Shown here piece by piece: positions 18,538 to 27,039 of a stretch of 64,000 nucleotides of DNA. The stretch lies in NCBI GenBank assembly GCA_035504095.1, contig DATJSN010000059.1:33843-97842 (forward strand), written 5' to 3'. Position 1 is the stretch's first letter. Each line of letters opens with the position of its first letter. Position numbers and translations under genes: made by a program. A model generated the notes under the pieces. The model saw only the letters and a program-made list of their open reading frames with translations, did no database searches and was not told where the DNA came from. Origin of the DNA: DATJSN01 sp035504095 (lineage in GTDB: Bacteria > Planctomycetota > Phycisphaerae > WQYP01).

Positions 18538-18650
18538 ATGTTCGTCCTTAAATGCCTACCGGAAACTTCTTTTTGCCAAGTTAATTCGTGTTTTTGGCTT
18601 TGGTTTGTGAGATGTTGAGTATATGCATTGCCGACTTCGTTATCTAATGC

Positions 18651-18676
18651 TCGACTTCGCCTCAATATAATCGTAA
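18651..18676. repeat. Split repeat, part B, copy 1
   Basis: TCGACTTCGCCTCAATATAA and the next six bases are identical to 21686-21711, and similarity continues through CGTCTTCATGTTGT to about 18711. See the copy 2 entry at 21639-21745. Confidence 0.85.
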
Positions 18677-18739
18677 TATCAATCGTCTTCATGTTGTGAA
18701 AGAGCAATGAAAAGCACTAACTGCTAATACTGCTAACGG

Positions 18740-19063
18740 TTGCATTATATCGTGAACTACAAAAGATGCGAGCACAAATCGCTAGAAAGACTTCCTCCCG
18801 ATTTGCGCAAACCGGTGCTGCTGGAATATCAACCGATGCTTCTGACGACGATCGACATGCCGTTTGACACCCCGCATGGTCTTTTTGAACTTAAATATGA
18901 TGGTTTGCGTGTGCTGGCACAGATGGATGACCGGAAAGCAAGGCTGCTCAGTCGAAATGGAAAACTCCAGAACCTGCAATTTCCCGACATTGAAGAAGGC
19001 CTACTCGAGGAGGTGAAGGAATCGACGGTCCTCGACAGCGAGGTCGTCTGCCAATATGGTTAA
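18740..19063 (+). pseudogene. Truncated ATP-dependent DNA ligase (LigD-type adenylation domain fragment)
   Basis: The 107-residue frame matches the start of the ligase domain of ATP-dependent DNA ligases of the LigD type. It has PML followed by FELKYDGLRVL, which is motif I with the adenylated lysine at residue 52, then ARLLSRNGK, a FPDIEE segment and VLDSEVV. The frame ends at VVCQYG, where intact ligases continue for about 200 more residues. The following DNA leads straight into the alcohol dehydrogenase gene. A complete ligase domain is absent, so this is a decayed or truncated gene and should not be functional. Confidence 0.7.
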
Positions 19064-19096
19064 TCTATGAACGTCGTCGTCAAGAAAGGTTAAATC

Positions 19097-20167
19097 GTGA
19101 TGAAAACAAACAATGAAAAATCACCGGTAGGCACCATGAAGGCGCTGGTCTATCACGGCCCTAACCGCCGCGCCTGGGAAGACAAGCCCAGTCCCGTCAT
19201 CCTCAAGCCGACAGATGCAATCGTAAAGATCACCAAGACAACGATTTGCGGAACTGATCTGCACATCATGAAAGGCGACGTTCCGGAAGTGACGGACGGA
19301 CGTATCTTAGGCCACGAGGGCGTCGGCGTTGTGATCGAAACGGGAACGGCGGTTACGAATTTCAAAGCGGGAGATCGGGTAATCATTTCCTGCATCACAT
19401 CCTGCGGAAAATGTGAATATTGTAGGAAGGGGATGTATTCCCATTGCGCGAACGGGGGCTGGATTCTCGGTCATCTAATCGACGGAACCCAGGCGGAGTA
19501 CGTTCGGATTCCGTACGCCGACACGAGTCTGCACCACATCGAAGATGATGTCGATGATGAGGAAGGGTTGGTAATGACCAGCGACATTCTTCCAACTGGA
19601 TTCGAGTGCGGCGTACTGAATGGCCAGGTCAAACCAGGTGACACTGTAGCGATTGTAGGGGCGGGCCCCGTCGGACTTGCGGCGCTTCTGACAGCACAAT
19701 TCTATTCACCAGCCGAGCTGATCATGGTGGATGTGGATGAAAGCCGGCTTGCGGTCGCCAGATCGCTCGGAGCGACGAAATTGGTGAGCACGAACGCCGT
19801 CGAAGAAATTATGAAACTCACCGGCTTCAGGGGCGTTGATGTGGCTATCGAGGCCGTGGGTATACCTGCAACGTTCACGATCTGCGAGTCCATCGTCGCG
19901 GCGGGCGGACATATCGCCAACATCGGCGTGCATGGCAAAAGCGTGGAACTGCATCTAGAGAAACTCTGGGCGAGAAACATCATAATTACGACGCGACTGG
20001 TGGATACTGTAACGACTCCACTGCTGCTGAAAACGATCCGTTCAGGAAAGCTGCAACCGAAGAAACTGATCACGCATCATTTTGCTTTAAACGAGATGAT
20101 GAAAGCATACGATACTTTCGGCAATGCGGCCAAGGAGAAGGCACTCAAGGTAATTCTCTCAAACTAG
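19097..20167 (+). CDS. Zinc-dependent alcohol dehydrogenase family protein
   Basis: The 356-residue medium-chain dehydrogenase has the catalytic zinc ligands Cys51 (CGTD) and His73-Glu74 (GHEGVG). The structural zinc cysteines are 103, 106, 109 and 117 (CGKCEYCRKGMYSHC), and the NAD(P)-binding loop is GAGPVG at 188-193. An acidic residue after the second Rossmann strand (MVDVDES) points to NAD. Close relatives act on isopropanol, butanediol or short alcohols; the substrate cannot be fixed from sequence. It follows the ligase fragment and precedes a flavin reductase on the same strand by 45 nt. An upstream AAGAAAGG serves as ribosome-binding site. A second ATG at codon 14 is possible. Confidence 0.88.
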   Translation: MMKTNNEKSPVGTMKALVYHGPNRRAWEDKPSPVILKPTDAIVKITKTTICGTDLHIMKGDVPEVTDGRILGHEGVGVVIETGTAVTNFKAGDRVIISCITSCGKCEYCRKGMYSHCANGGWILGHLIDGTQAEYVRIPYADTSLHHIEDDVDDEEGLVMTSDILPTGFECGVLNGQVKPGDTVAIVGAGPVGLAALLTAQFYSPAELIMVDVDESRLAVARSLGATKLVSTNAVEEIMKLTGFRGVDVAIEAVGIPATFTICESIVAAGGHIANIGVHGKSVELHLEKLWARNIIITTRLVDTVTTPLLLKTIRSGKLQPKKLITHHFALNEMMKAYDTFGNAAKEKALKVILSN

Positions 20168-20212
20168 CGGGTAAATCGAATGCGGTTCACATAAAAGTGC
20201 AGAGGAGTCTTA

Positions 20213-20782
20213 GTGTCATTCAAACCTATAATACCGTCCTCGGTGACCAAGATGAAAGAATTTCCGCTATCGAAGGTCTACCAGTTACTCGAACCAGGCC
20301 CGGTGGTCCTGCTTACAACCGCGCATAGACACCGAGCCAACGTCATGACGATGTCCTGGCACATGATGGTCGAGTTCGAGCCGCCGTTGGTCGCATGTGT
20401 CGTGAGCAAATTTGATTACAGCTTTATTGCCTTACGGGCAACACGGGAATGTGTGATTGCCATACCTGCGTTGAAGCTGGCGCATCAAGTTGTACAAGTA
20501 GGTAATTCATCGGGCCATGATGTCGATAAGTTTACAGCGTTTGGTTTGACGCCGGTTCCGGCACAGTGTGTGACTCCGCCTCTGATTGCTGAATGTTTTG
20601 CCAATCTCGAATGCAGGGTGAATGACACACGTTACGTCAACAAATACAATATCTTCATCCTAGAAGTGCTCAAAGCCTGGTCTGATCCGAAACAAAGTAA
20701 TTTCAAAACCATCCACCATTGTGGATATGGTACATTTATTTTGGACGGTCGAACCATCAAGCTCAAATCCAAGATGCGATAA
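20213..20782 (+). CDS. Flavin reductase-like FMN-binding protein
   Basis: The 189-residue product fits the flavin reductase domain family (FMN-binding split barrel): EPGPVVLLTTAHRHRANVMTMSW, the substrate/flavin region PPLVACVVS and a later ECFANLECRV segment. Members reduce FMN/FAD with NAD(P)H, or are uncharacterised flavoproteins. The GTG start has an AGAGGAG site 6 nt upstream and is preferred; an ATG lies at codon 14. It probably forms a unit with the upstream alcohol dehydrogenase. Which oxygenase or electron acceptor it serves is not visible. Confidence 0.8.
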   Translation: MSFKPIIPSSVTKMKEFPLSKVYQLLEPGPVVLLTTAHRHRANVMTMSWHMMVEFEPPLVACVVSKFDYSFIALRATRECVIAIPALKLAHQVVQVGNSSGHDVDKFTAFGLTPVPAQCVTPPLIAECFANLECRVNDTRYVNKYNIFILEVLKAWSDPKQSNFKTIHHCGYGTFILDGRTIKLKSKMR

Positions 20783-20979
20783 TAAACAGGGTGCATATAC
20801 TTTCGACATTTGTAATGTATACTGAATCACCACTAATTAACCGGGCACGGAAATTTTATGAAGACGCCGCGATATGAATTTATAATTTCCAGGCACCACT
20901 AGCCATGAAGCACCTGATTTCAGTTTGGACGTGCTTTTGTGGTAAACGGCTGCATGATGGGAATCAATGCTCTATTTTG

Positions 20980-21219
20980 TTACTCAATGCCATCGGGTTT
21001 AAAGTCATCAGGCTCTTTTCGTTTAGTGAGAATTGCATTTAGAGATCGTTCACACTGGATTTTTCTTTCTTTGATTGGATGTTCCAAAGCTACTATCCGA
21101 TTTTCGTGATCATGCAGCATATCAATTATCTCACATATTAGCGCCTCGGATCGCGAACCATTTTTTGTATAATCTGCTTCCTTTAATTTTTTTTTAAGAT
21201 TAACTAATAAAACGTTCAT
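20980..21219 (-). CDS. Small hypothetical protein, predicted helical
   Basis: The 79-residue product is rich in lysine and glutamate and likely all-helical (VNLKKKLKEADYTKNGS, then SEALICEIIDMLHDHENRI). It is not recognised. AAGGGGAA stands in good position before the ATG. It lies 18 nt after the DUF2934 gene on the same strand, suggesting a two-gene operon. Confidence 0.55.
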   Translation of the reverse strand: MNVLLVNLKKKLKEADYTKNGSRSEALICEIIDMLHDHENRIVALEHPIKERKIQCERSLNAILTKRKEPDDFKPDGIE

Positions 21220-21237
21220 GATATTCCCCTTATATTC

Positions 21238-21492
21238 TTACAAACCGGCTTTCAACAGACGCTCTGCTTCCAGCCAATCGTTCATAGCATTACCCGGCTT
21301 AAAGCCCCGTTTAAGGTAAATTTGATATGCCCGTTCAGCGATTTTCTGACGGGTTAAGCTAGAAATTAAGTTCGCTCCATAGCGAACCGCCAAGGCGGTA
21401 TTTCCAGTCGCTTCAGCATTAAATCGGATAATGTGGGTGAATGGAACTGCTTTGACAGCGTGGATAATCGGTTTGTGTTTTTTAGATGCCAT
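21238..21492 (-). CDS. DUF2934 domain protein
   Basis: The 84-residue protein ends with a DUF2934-type segment (IAERAYQIYLKRGFKPGNAMNDWLEAERLL). This is a short helical domain of unknown function common in proteobacteria and planctomycetes, often near stress-related genes. The N-terminus is basic. It heads the two-gene unit with the downstream 79-residue protein. Function unknown. Confidence 0.7.
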   Translation of the reverse strand: MASKKHKPIIHAVKAVPFTHIIRFNAEATGNTALAVRYGANLISSLTRQKIAERAYQIYLKRGFKPGNAMNDWLEAERLLKAGL

Positions 21493-21638
21493 GTAAAAAC
21501 TCCTTATTTTTACAAGCTCTGGAAAAATTGACTGGTATATAGTTTAGATATAATGCTATACTCTTTTTATAAAAGGGCGAGTCACACCTCCTTTACCCGA
21601 TGTTAAGACGGTTTCATTATAACATAGCGGATCTTTTT

Positions 21639-21745
21639 GCGACATAATAATTGTAAATAAATTAATTACATAGAATATCCGACGTTCGACTTCGCCTCAA
21701 TATAATCGTAACATCTATTGTCTTCATGTTGTATGAGGGCAATGA
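21639..21745. repeat. Split repeat, copy 2 (parts A and B adjacent)
   Basis: The first 29 bases equal 18092-18120. After 18 nt, 21686-21711 equals 18651-18676, and similarity continues to about 21745 (TCTTCATGTTGT, then AATGAA). The ATG at 21726 that opens the next frame lies inside the repeat, so the true start of that gene is doubtful. Confidence 0.8.
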
Positions 21746-22433
21746 AGGGCGCTATGGAGCCAACAATACTTCCCTTACCCACCTCATCGCCAACGACCCC
21801 AGCTTCTGGGGCTTGGGAGCAGATGTTCTGATCCCGATTTTCGATGGTGAAACGCGAAATAAAATGCATGCTATAACCGAACATTCTGATCAAATAAAGA
21901 ACCTCACGTCGCATCGCATCGAGATAAAGTTGCGCGACATCAATCAACTATTCAACACGATGGATGCATCTCCTTTTCATGAGAAGGATCTCGATGATGA
22001 CGCCGAAGAATTCATCGTAAGCTGGGCACAGGAGTTCCCTACTCAAGACCCGCTTATTCTGTCTATCCACGTCAGTCAGGTGGGTCAAACGCCGATGCCC
22101 GACGTGCTCGTTGAAACCGCCGTCCGGCATTATTTCTCGTATCGTGCAAGCCTATGTCGCCTGGAGTTTCGGCGGCTGCTGCGGGAGGGGCGGTTAAGCT
22201 TGGTGATTGGGTTGCTGTTTCTGAGCCTGTGTTTGATTGGCGCAAGATTGTTCCGTGGAATGGGCTCCGAAGCGCTGCTACAAGTGGCCGGAGAAGGTTT
22301 AATCATTGCGGGATGGGTTGCCATGTGGCGGCCGCTGGAAATATGCCTTTATGATTGGTGGCCCATACGACGGCGATGGAAAATATTTCAGAAGCTGGGG
22401 CAAATGAAAGTCGAGATATACCACCAGGGATGA
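21726..22433 (+). CDS. Hypothetical membrane protein with two C-terminal membrane spans
   Basis: The 235-residue frame has a soluble N-terminal part of about 150 residues that includes the acidic segment HEKDLDDDAEEF. Two hydrophobic segments follow (LVIGLLFLSLCLIGARLF and LLQVAGEGLIIAGWVAMW), then a basic tail. The family is not recognised. The first ATG lies within a repeat that also occurs where there is no gene (18.65-18.71 kb), so translation may begin at the ATG at 21864 (MHAITEHSDQ), which gives about 189 residues. No strong ribosome-binding site decides this. Function unknown. Confidence 0.55.
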   Translation: MLYEGNEGRYGANNTSLTHLIANDPSFWGLGADVLIPIFDGETRNKMHAITEHSDQIKNLTSHRIEIKLRDINQLFNTMDASPFHEKDLDDDAEEFIVSWAQEFPTQDPLILSIHVSQVGQTPMPDVLVETAVRHYFSYRASLCRLEFRRLLREGRLSLVIGLLFLSLCLIGARLFRGMGSEALLQVAGEGLIIAGWVAMWRPLEICLYDWWPIRRRWKIFQKLGQMKVEIYHQG

Positions 22434-22497
22434 TGTAAGAATAATCGGAGATACCGGCCGCACTCCGGTTTCATTTGCCAGTCATTCGCGGCAGACC

Positions 22498-23328
22498 CTA
22501 ATCGATTTGTCCATAATGAATGGTTTGTACGCCTTTTGACTGGATTTTTCTTTTTACCGCGGGATCGCAGAGGGCATCGAGTTCTGTTTGTCTTTGTTTA
22601 ATCAGGTAGGTATCGGCAAGGGTAAGCCCCTGCGCATAACCGGGATGCACCATCACTTCCCCAATTCCCTCGGGCAAAGCATCGAGTAATTTGAGCCAGG
22701 TAATTGAAGACATTCGGCCGGTACTTGCCAAGCCATAAAACCAGTCGGTGGTTTTCAGGCCGGCGGCGTTCATTTGTGATTTTAATTTTCGGGCGCACCC
22801 GGAAACAATCCGGCGGCCCAGTCCCGGTGCGGGCATGTTGACGATGTGTGATTCCGCCGCACAACGCATTCCCGGGATGCCAAACTCGAGGGCAAGGGCA
22901 ATCGCAATTTTTCCAAGAGATGGAATGTTATAAACGTGTTTATGTGAATCAAGATGTGTGGGCTTGATCCCTCGGTCCAGTGCATATTTGATCTGCTCCG
23001 CCCATTCGCGTTTAACTTCCTCCAGGCATTTAGGCCGCACCGTCAACCGCCACAGTAAACGGGATATTCTCCGGTCGAATACATCTGAATTATTGCATAG
23101 GTATTGAAGTTTCCCCGAACAGGTTGTTCCCTGATTCAGGCACAGATGGATTCCCACTCCAAGGGCAGGCGTACTTTTGGCGAGATCGATGGCCCGATCC
23201 CGATCAGGCATGGTGGTCATCAGCGTAGCGCTGGTCAATATGCCTTGATGATGGGCGCGGAGAATTCCATCGGTAACGCCTTGAGAAAAGCCCAAATCAT
23301 CAGCATTAATAACGACTTTTACCTGCAC
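22498..23328 (-). CDS. ChbG/HpnK (YdjC) family carbohydrate deacetylase
   Basis: The 276-residue protein has the metal-binding motifs of the YdjC family: NADDLG (Asp10, Asp11), GIHLCLNQG (His61) and THLDSHKHV (His125, His129, His131). Members remove acetyl groups from N-acetylated sugars such as chitobiose or hopanoid-linked glucosamine. No hopanoid genes are nearby, so the substrate is open. It lies 24 nt after the 3D-domain gene on the same strand, and the pair may act on cell-wall sugars; that link is inference. Confidence 0.87.
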   Translation of the reverse strand: MQVKVVINADDLGFSQGVTDGILRAHHQGILTSATLMTTMPDRDRAIDLAKSTPALGVGIHLCLNQGTTCSGKLQYLCNNSDVFDRRISRLLWRLTVRPKCLEEVKREWAEQIKYALDRGIKPTHLDSHKHVYNIPSLGKIAIALALEFGIPGMRCAAESHIVNMPAPGLGRRIVSGCARKLKSQMNAAGLKTTDWFYGLASTGRMSSITWLKLLDALPEGIGEVMVHPGYAQGLTLADTYLIKQRQTELDALCDPAVKRKIQSKGVQTIHYGQID

Positions 23329-23352
23329 GAGGATATCTTGCGGGCAAATGGC

Positions 23353-24006
23353 TCAGTCATCAATAGGTTCGGCGGGACGGTAGATGCGCACGGACAAGGT
23401 CTTAACACCCCAGTATTGAGCCTGAGAAAATGTCGGCAACAGAACATCCAGGCGGTATCCCTGAATGGCTTCGCCGCGGTCCAGGACGGGAACTGGTTTG
23501 CTGTTGTCATAACCGGGCACACGAACCATGTAATTGAAAGGAATTAACCGGGTATCCGCGGCTACCAGATGGCCGCCATTGGTTTTTACACTTCGTCCCG
23601 AAGCGGTTGTGGTTCCATTATATGGCCAGCAACATACCGCATCAGGAGCATAGCTGGTGACGCGTAAAGTCAATGTTTCCCAGTAAACAAATTTGTGGCC
23701 GTTATACATGAAAGAGTCTGTTTGTTGGGCTGCCGGTTGGATCACCGGTTTTATCGGCGCGGGCTGGAGGACAATCGCGCCTGGCTCAGCGGTTTGAGCA
23801 GCGGAAATCGCGCTGGTCAAATTCTGGCCGACTTGTGGGGTTATCGCGAGCATAGGCGCCGGGCCGGCATCAGATGTATTTGCCCACAGCTTGGGCATCG
23901 CACCAATACGCCAAAATGAAGTCAGAACCAAGCCGGCAACAACAAATATCCCCAGGAGCGTAAAAAGCTCCCAATTTTCACCAGGATTTAAGCTGCGACT
24001 CCGCAT
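23353..24006 (-). CDS. Membrane-anchored 3D-domain protein
   Basis: The 217-residue protein has one membrane span at about residues 14-31, then a proline/alanine-rich linker. The C-terminal 3D (three-aspartate) domain starts near residue 115: VTSYAPDA, TASGRSVK, VAADTRLIPF and LDRGEAIQGYRLDVLLP with its conserved aspartates. This domain is the double-psi barrel catalytic fold of MltA-like lytic transglycosylases and of Gram-positive resuscitation-type proteins, so peptidoglycan or cell-wall glycan cleavage is the likely role. It is the first gene of a two-gene unit with the YdjC-type deacetylase. Confidence 0.82.
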   Translation of the reverse strand: MRSRSLNPGENWELFTLLGIFVVAGLVLTSFWRIGAMPKLWANTSDAGPAPMLAITPQVGQNLTSAISAAQTAEPGAIVLQPAPIKPVIQPAAQQTDSFMYNGHKFVYWETLTLRVTSYAPDAVCCWPYNGTTTASGRSVKTNGGHLVAADTRLIPFNYMVRVPGYDNSKPVPVLDRGEAIQGYRLDVLLPTFSQAQYWGVKTLSVRIYRPAEPIDD

Positions 24007-24587
24007 GCAGATTCTCCCGATTGGTCGGTAACCCCTGCATCCGTGCTGATTTTGCCCGCTCTTGAGCGAAAATCATGGGTTCTTCCGCCGAATAATTAAA
24101 ATTGTGCCAGCCGTCCTGGCCGTCACAAAAAATTCATATTTAACTACTTTCGGTGCTTCAACTCATCATAGCCGCTGCTCGACGGCCGAATCCATTTAAA
24201 CTTCTTCGTTACTGTGCCGGCAAACTAAGCCGTAACAATAACTACCATCCTGCTAGACAACATTGTAATAGTCAGGCAAGACTTAACCAACAAAAATTTT
24301 CTGTTTGTTAGGTATAAGGAAGGTGAAAATAGGTCCATTCCGCTTCCTATAAAGTTATATTTTATATTAAGGAATTTATTGCTGTTCAATGATGATTTAA
24401 TTAATCCCAAAATAACATTTATACGAGTGCGAACAAGAGTTTTTGTTCGTTACCAAAGCACTAACATTTTTGTCGATCCGGCTTATCAGAGGGCAACCAA
24501 CCATGTTGTGCGATTAGTTTGCTGCCTGTACATTTATCGGACAGTGCCTGATGAGTTAGCCCGGAGGCCATTTTTCAGGGGCGATTC
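24007..24587. promoter_or_regulatory. Divergent intergenic region upstream of cydA
   Basis: This 581-nt region separates the minus-strand 3D-domain gene from cydAB and must hold both promoters. Its middle part is AT-rich. A 7-bp inverted repeat (CGAACAA, six-base loop, TTGTTCG) lies at 24430-24449, about 140 nt before cydA, and could be an operator or the stem of a leader RNA. No FNR-type or ArcA-type site was recognised. The short frames here look non-coding. Confidence 0.4.
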
Positions 24588-25970
24588 ATGGATACGGTTT
24601 TTCTATCTCGTGTTCAATTTGGTTTAACTATTTCATTTCATTACATCTTTCCTCCACTGAGCATCGGTTTAGGTCTTATGCTGGTCATCATGGAGGGAAT
24701 GTATCTGAAAACGCAAAACATGCTTTATGAACATATGACCAAATTCTGGATTCGTGTTTTCGCGCTCATTTTTGGCCTCGGAGTGGCCACAGGCATTGTG
24801 ATGGAATTTGAATTTGGGACCAACTGGGCAAATTATTCGCGTTTTGTGGGAGACGTATTCGGTGCGCCACTGGCCTCGGAGGGCATTTTCGCGTTTTTTC
24901 TCGAGTCCGGTTTTCTGGCTCTATTGCTCTTCGGCTGGAACAGGGTGGGGCCGAAGATGCATTTTGTTTCCACGGTAATGGTTGCCTTGGGGTCCACGTT
25001 TAGTGCGCTCTGGATTAACGTCGCCAACTCCTGGATGCAGACTCCGGCGGGTTTCAAAATTAAAGTCCAAAACGGCCGGCCGGTCGGTGCACTAATCACC
25101 AATTTTTGGCAGGTGGTCTTCAATCCCTCGACCATGGTCCGGCTGGAACACGTTATTGTTGGAGCATTTTTGAGCGGTGCGTTCCTGGTGCTTAGCGTAG
25201 GATCATGGTACGTACTGAAAAATCAGCACAAAGAAATTGGACGTGCGTGCGTCAAAATTGCTCTGGTAGTTGCCGCCATCTGTGCCCTGCTGCAATTATT
25301 TGTCGGCGATCTCAATGACCGCATGATTGCCAAATATCAGCCCATTAAACTGGCGGCTTTTGAAGGGCATTTTAATTCGCAAGGTTCGGCTTCCTTAAGT
25401 TTGTTCGGCTGGGTAAACCAGGCTGATCAGACAACACACAGTATTGCCATACCCGGACTTTTAAGCTGGCTGCTTTATTTTGATGCCAGTCATCCTGTGC
25501 AGGGGCTGGATTCAACAAATCCATCCAATTGGCCGCCGGTCAATCCGGTTTTTCAATCGTATCACCTGATGATTGCCATCGGTATGCTATTGATCTTAAT
25601 TACACTGCTGGGGTTGTTTTACTGGAAACGTGGAACGCTTTTTGACCAGCGGTGGTTGCTGTGGATATTTGTTTTTTCCGTCGTTGGCCCGCTGGCAGCC
25701 AATGAATTGGGATGGTTTTCTGCGGAAGTGGGGCGGCAGCCTTGGATTGTCTATGGAATACTTAAAACAAGCGACGGTGTTTCACCCAATCTTCCCGCCG
25801 CGGACGTTCTGGCGAGCACGATTATGTTTTCGATTATGTATCTGCTTCTGTTTGCATTGTTTATTTTTCTTTTGGATCGGAAAATCAAGGCCGGTCCTGT
25901 CGTGGCAGAACCAGACGAAACTGCAGAGGGTTCGGAATTGCTGCTGGGGCATGCCCGTATGGATCCATAA
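24588..25970 (+). CDS. cydA: Cytochrome bd oxidase subunit I
   Basis: This subunit of the membrane quinol oxidase carries the haems and reduces oxygen with high affinity. The 460-residue protein begins with SRVQFGLTISFHYIFPPLSIG (haem ligand His18). It has the GREFGTNW-like segment FEFGTNWANYSRFVGDVFGAPLASEGI, the quinol-binding GDLNDRMIAKYQPIKLAAFEGHF and the late ENELGW-like segment ANELGWFSAEVGRQPW. The Q-loop is short, as in the cyanide-insensitive or Bacillus-like type. AGGGGCGATTC precedes the ATG. cydB follows after 38 nt. Confidence 0.95.
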   Translation: MDTVFLSRVQFGLTISFHYIFPPLSIGLGLMLVIMEGMYLKTQNMLYEHMTKFWIRVFALIFGLGVATGIVMEFEFGTNWANYSRFVGDVFGAPLASEGIFAFFLESGFLALLLFGWNRVGPKMHFVSTVMVALGSTFSALWINVANSWMQTPAGFKIKVQNGRPVGALITNFWQVVFNPSTMVRLEHVIVGAFLSGAFLVLSVGSWYVLKNQHKEIGRACVKIALVVAAICALLQLFVGDLNDRMIAKYQPIKLAAFEGHFNSQGSASLSLFGWVNQADQTTHSIAIPGLLSWLLYFDASHPVQGLDSTNPSNWPPVNPVFQSYHLMIAIGMLLILITLLGLFYWKRGTLFDQRWLLWIFVFSVVGPLAANELGWFSAEVGRQPWIVYGILKTSDGVSPNLPAADVLASTIMFSIMYLLLFALFIFLLDRKIKAGPVVAEPDETAEGSELLLGHARMDP

Positions 25971-26008
25971 AAATTTGCATTACAACCTTTTAAATTTGGA
26001 TCGCTGAA

Positions 26009-27025
26009 ATGATTTTACAAATAATATGGTTCGTCCTGATCGGCATACTCTTCGCGGGGTTCGCCATACTTGATGGTTTTGACTTCGGCGTAGGAATGCT
26101 GCATTTGTTCGCCCGTTCGGATAACGATCGCAGGGTTTTGCTCAATAGCATCGGGCCGGTCTGGGATGGCAATGAAGTCTGGCTGGTTACCGGCGGCGGC
26201 GCGTTGTTCGCCGCGTTTAAGGATGTGTATGCAACGCTGTTTTCCGGATTTTACCTGGTGCTGATGCTTTTGCTTTTGGCTTTGATTTTCCGTGCTGTTT
26301 CCATTGAATTTCGCAGCAAAGAACCGATGAAATGGTGGCGCACACTCTGGGATATAAACTTTTTCATCGGTTCTCTGCTCGCGGCACTGCTGCTGGGGGC
26401 GTTTGTCGGCAATCTGGGGCATGGCATCACACTTGACGCGAATGGTGACTATACTGGTTTGTTTTGGGATCTTTTAAATCCTTATGCACTGATGGTGGGG
26501 ATTACAACCGTGGCACTTTTTATGATGCATGGCGCGATCTATCTGGTAATGAAAACGGATGGAGAACTGCACGATCGCGTCCGCGGCTGGGTGAACAATG
26601 CCATTATTTTCTTTATTATCTGTGCCGTAACGACAACCATGGTGACCGAACTTTATGAGCCCCATCTGACGCAGCCATTCAAGAATCATCCTGTTTTGTT
26701 CATCTTTCCGATGCTGATGATGCTGGCCATTGCCAATATACCGCGGGAAATCCATCACAAACGTGACTTTCAGGCATTTCTATCCAGTTGTGCGGCTATT
26801 GTTTTATTGCTGATTGTATTGTCCATTGGTATGTTTCCAACCATTGTTTATGCGACAAACAATCCGGCATACAGCCTGACCGTTTACAACTCATCAAGTT
26901 CACAATATACGCTGAGAGTGATGCTGGTTATCGCCTGCATTGGAATGCCGCTGGTACTCGGTTATACAACTTACATTTATTACATATTCCGCCACAAGGT
27001 TCGGCTGGATTCGCACAGTTACTGA
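26009..27025 (+). CDS. cydB: Cytochrome bd oxidase subunit II
   Basis: The 338-residue integral membrane partner of CydA shows the typical start (WFVLIGILFAGFAILDGFDFGVGML), the conserved NSIGPVWDGNEVWLVTGGGALFAAF segment and IFRAVSIEFR, with about eight membrane spans. It stabilises the haem centres of the oxidase. No cydX-like small frame and no cydCD transporter genes follow directly; the next gene is convergent on the other strand. Confidence 0.95.
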   Translation: MILQIIWFVLIGILFAGFAILDGFDFGVGMLHLFARSDNDRRVLLNSIGPVWDGNEVWLVTGGGALFAAFKDVYATLFSGFYLVLMLLLLALIFRAVSIEFRSKEPMKWWRTLWDINFFIGSLLAALLLGAFVGNLGHGITLDANGDYTGLFWDLLNPYALMVGITTVALFMMHGAIYLVMKTDGELHDRVRGWVNNAIIFFIICAVTTTMVTELYEPHLTQPFKNHPVLFIFPMLMMLAIANIPREIHHKRDFQAFLSSCAAIVLLLIVLSIGMFPTIVYATNNPAYSLTVYNSSSSQYTLRVMLVIACIGMPLVLGYTTYIYYIFRHKVRLDSHSY

Positions 27026-27039
27026 GTAATACCGTCATT

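Noticed and set aside
24379..24627. An 82-codon frame overlapping the cydA start
   Set aside because: It lies in the AT-rich leader, overlaps the clear cydA start in another frame and has no recognisable features.
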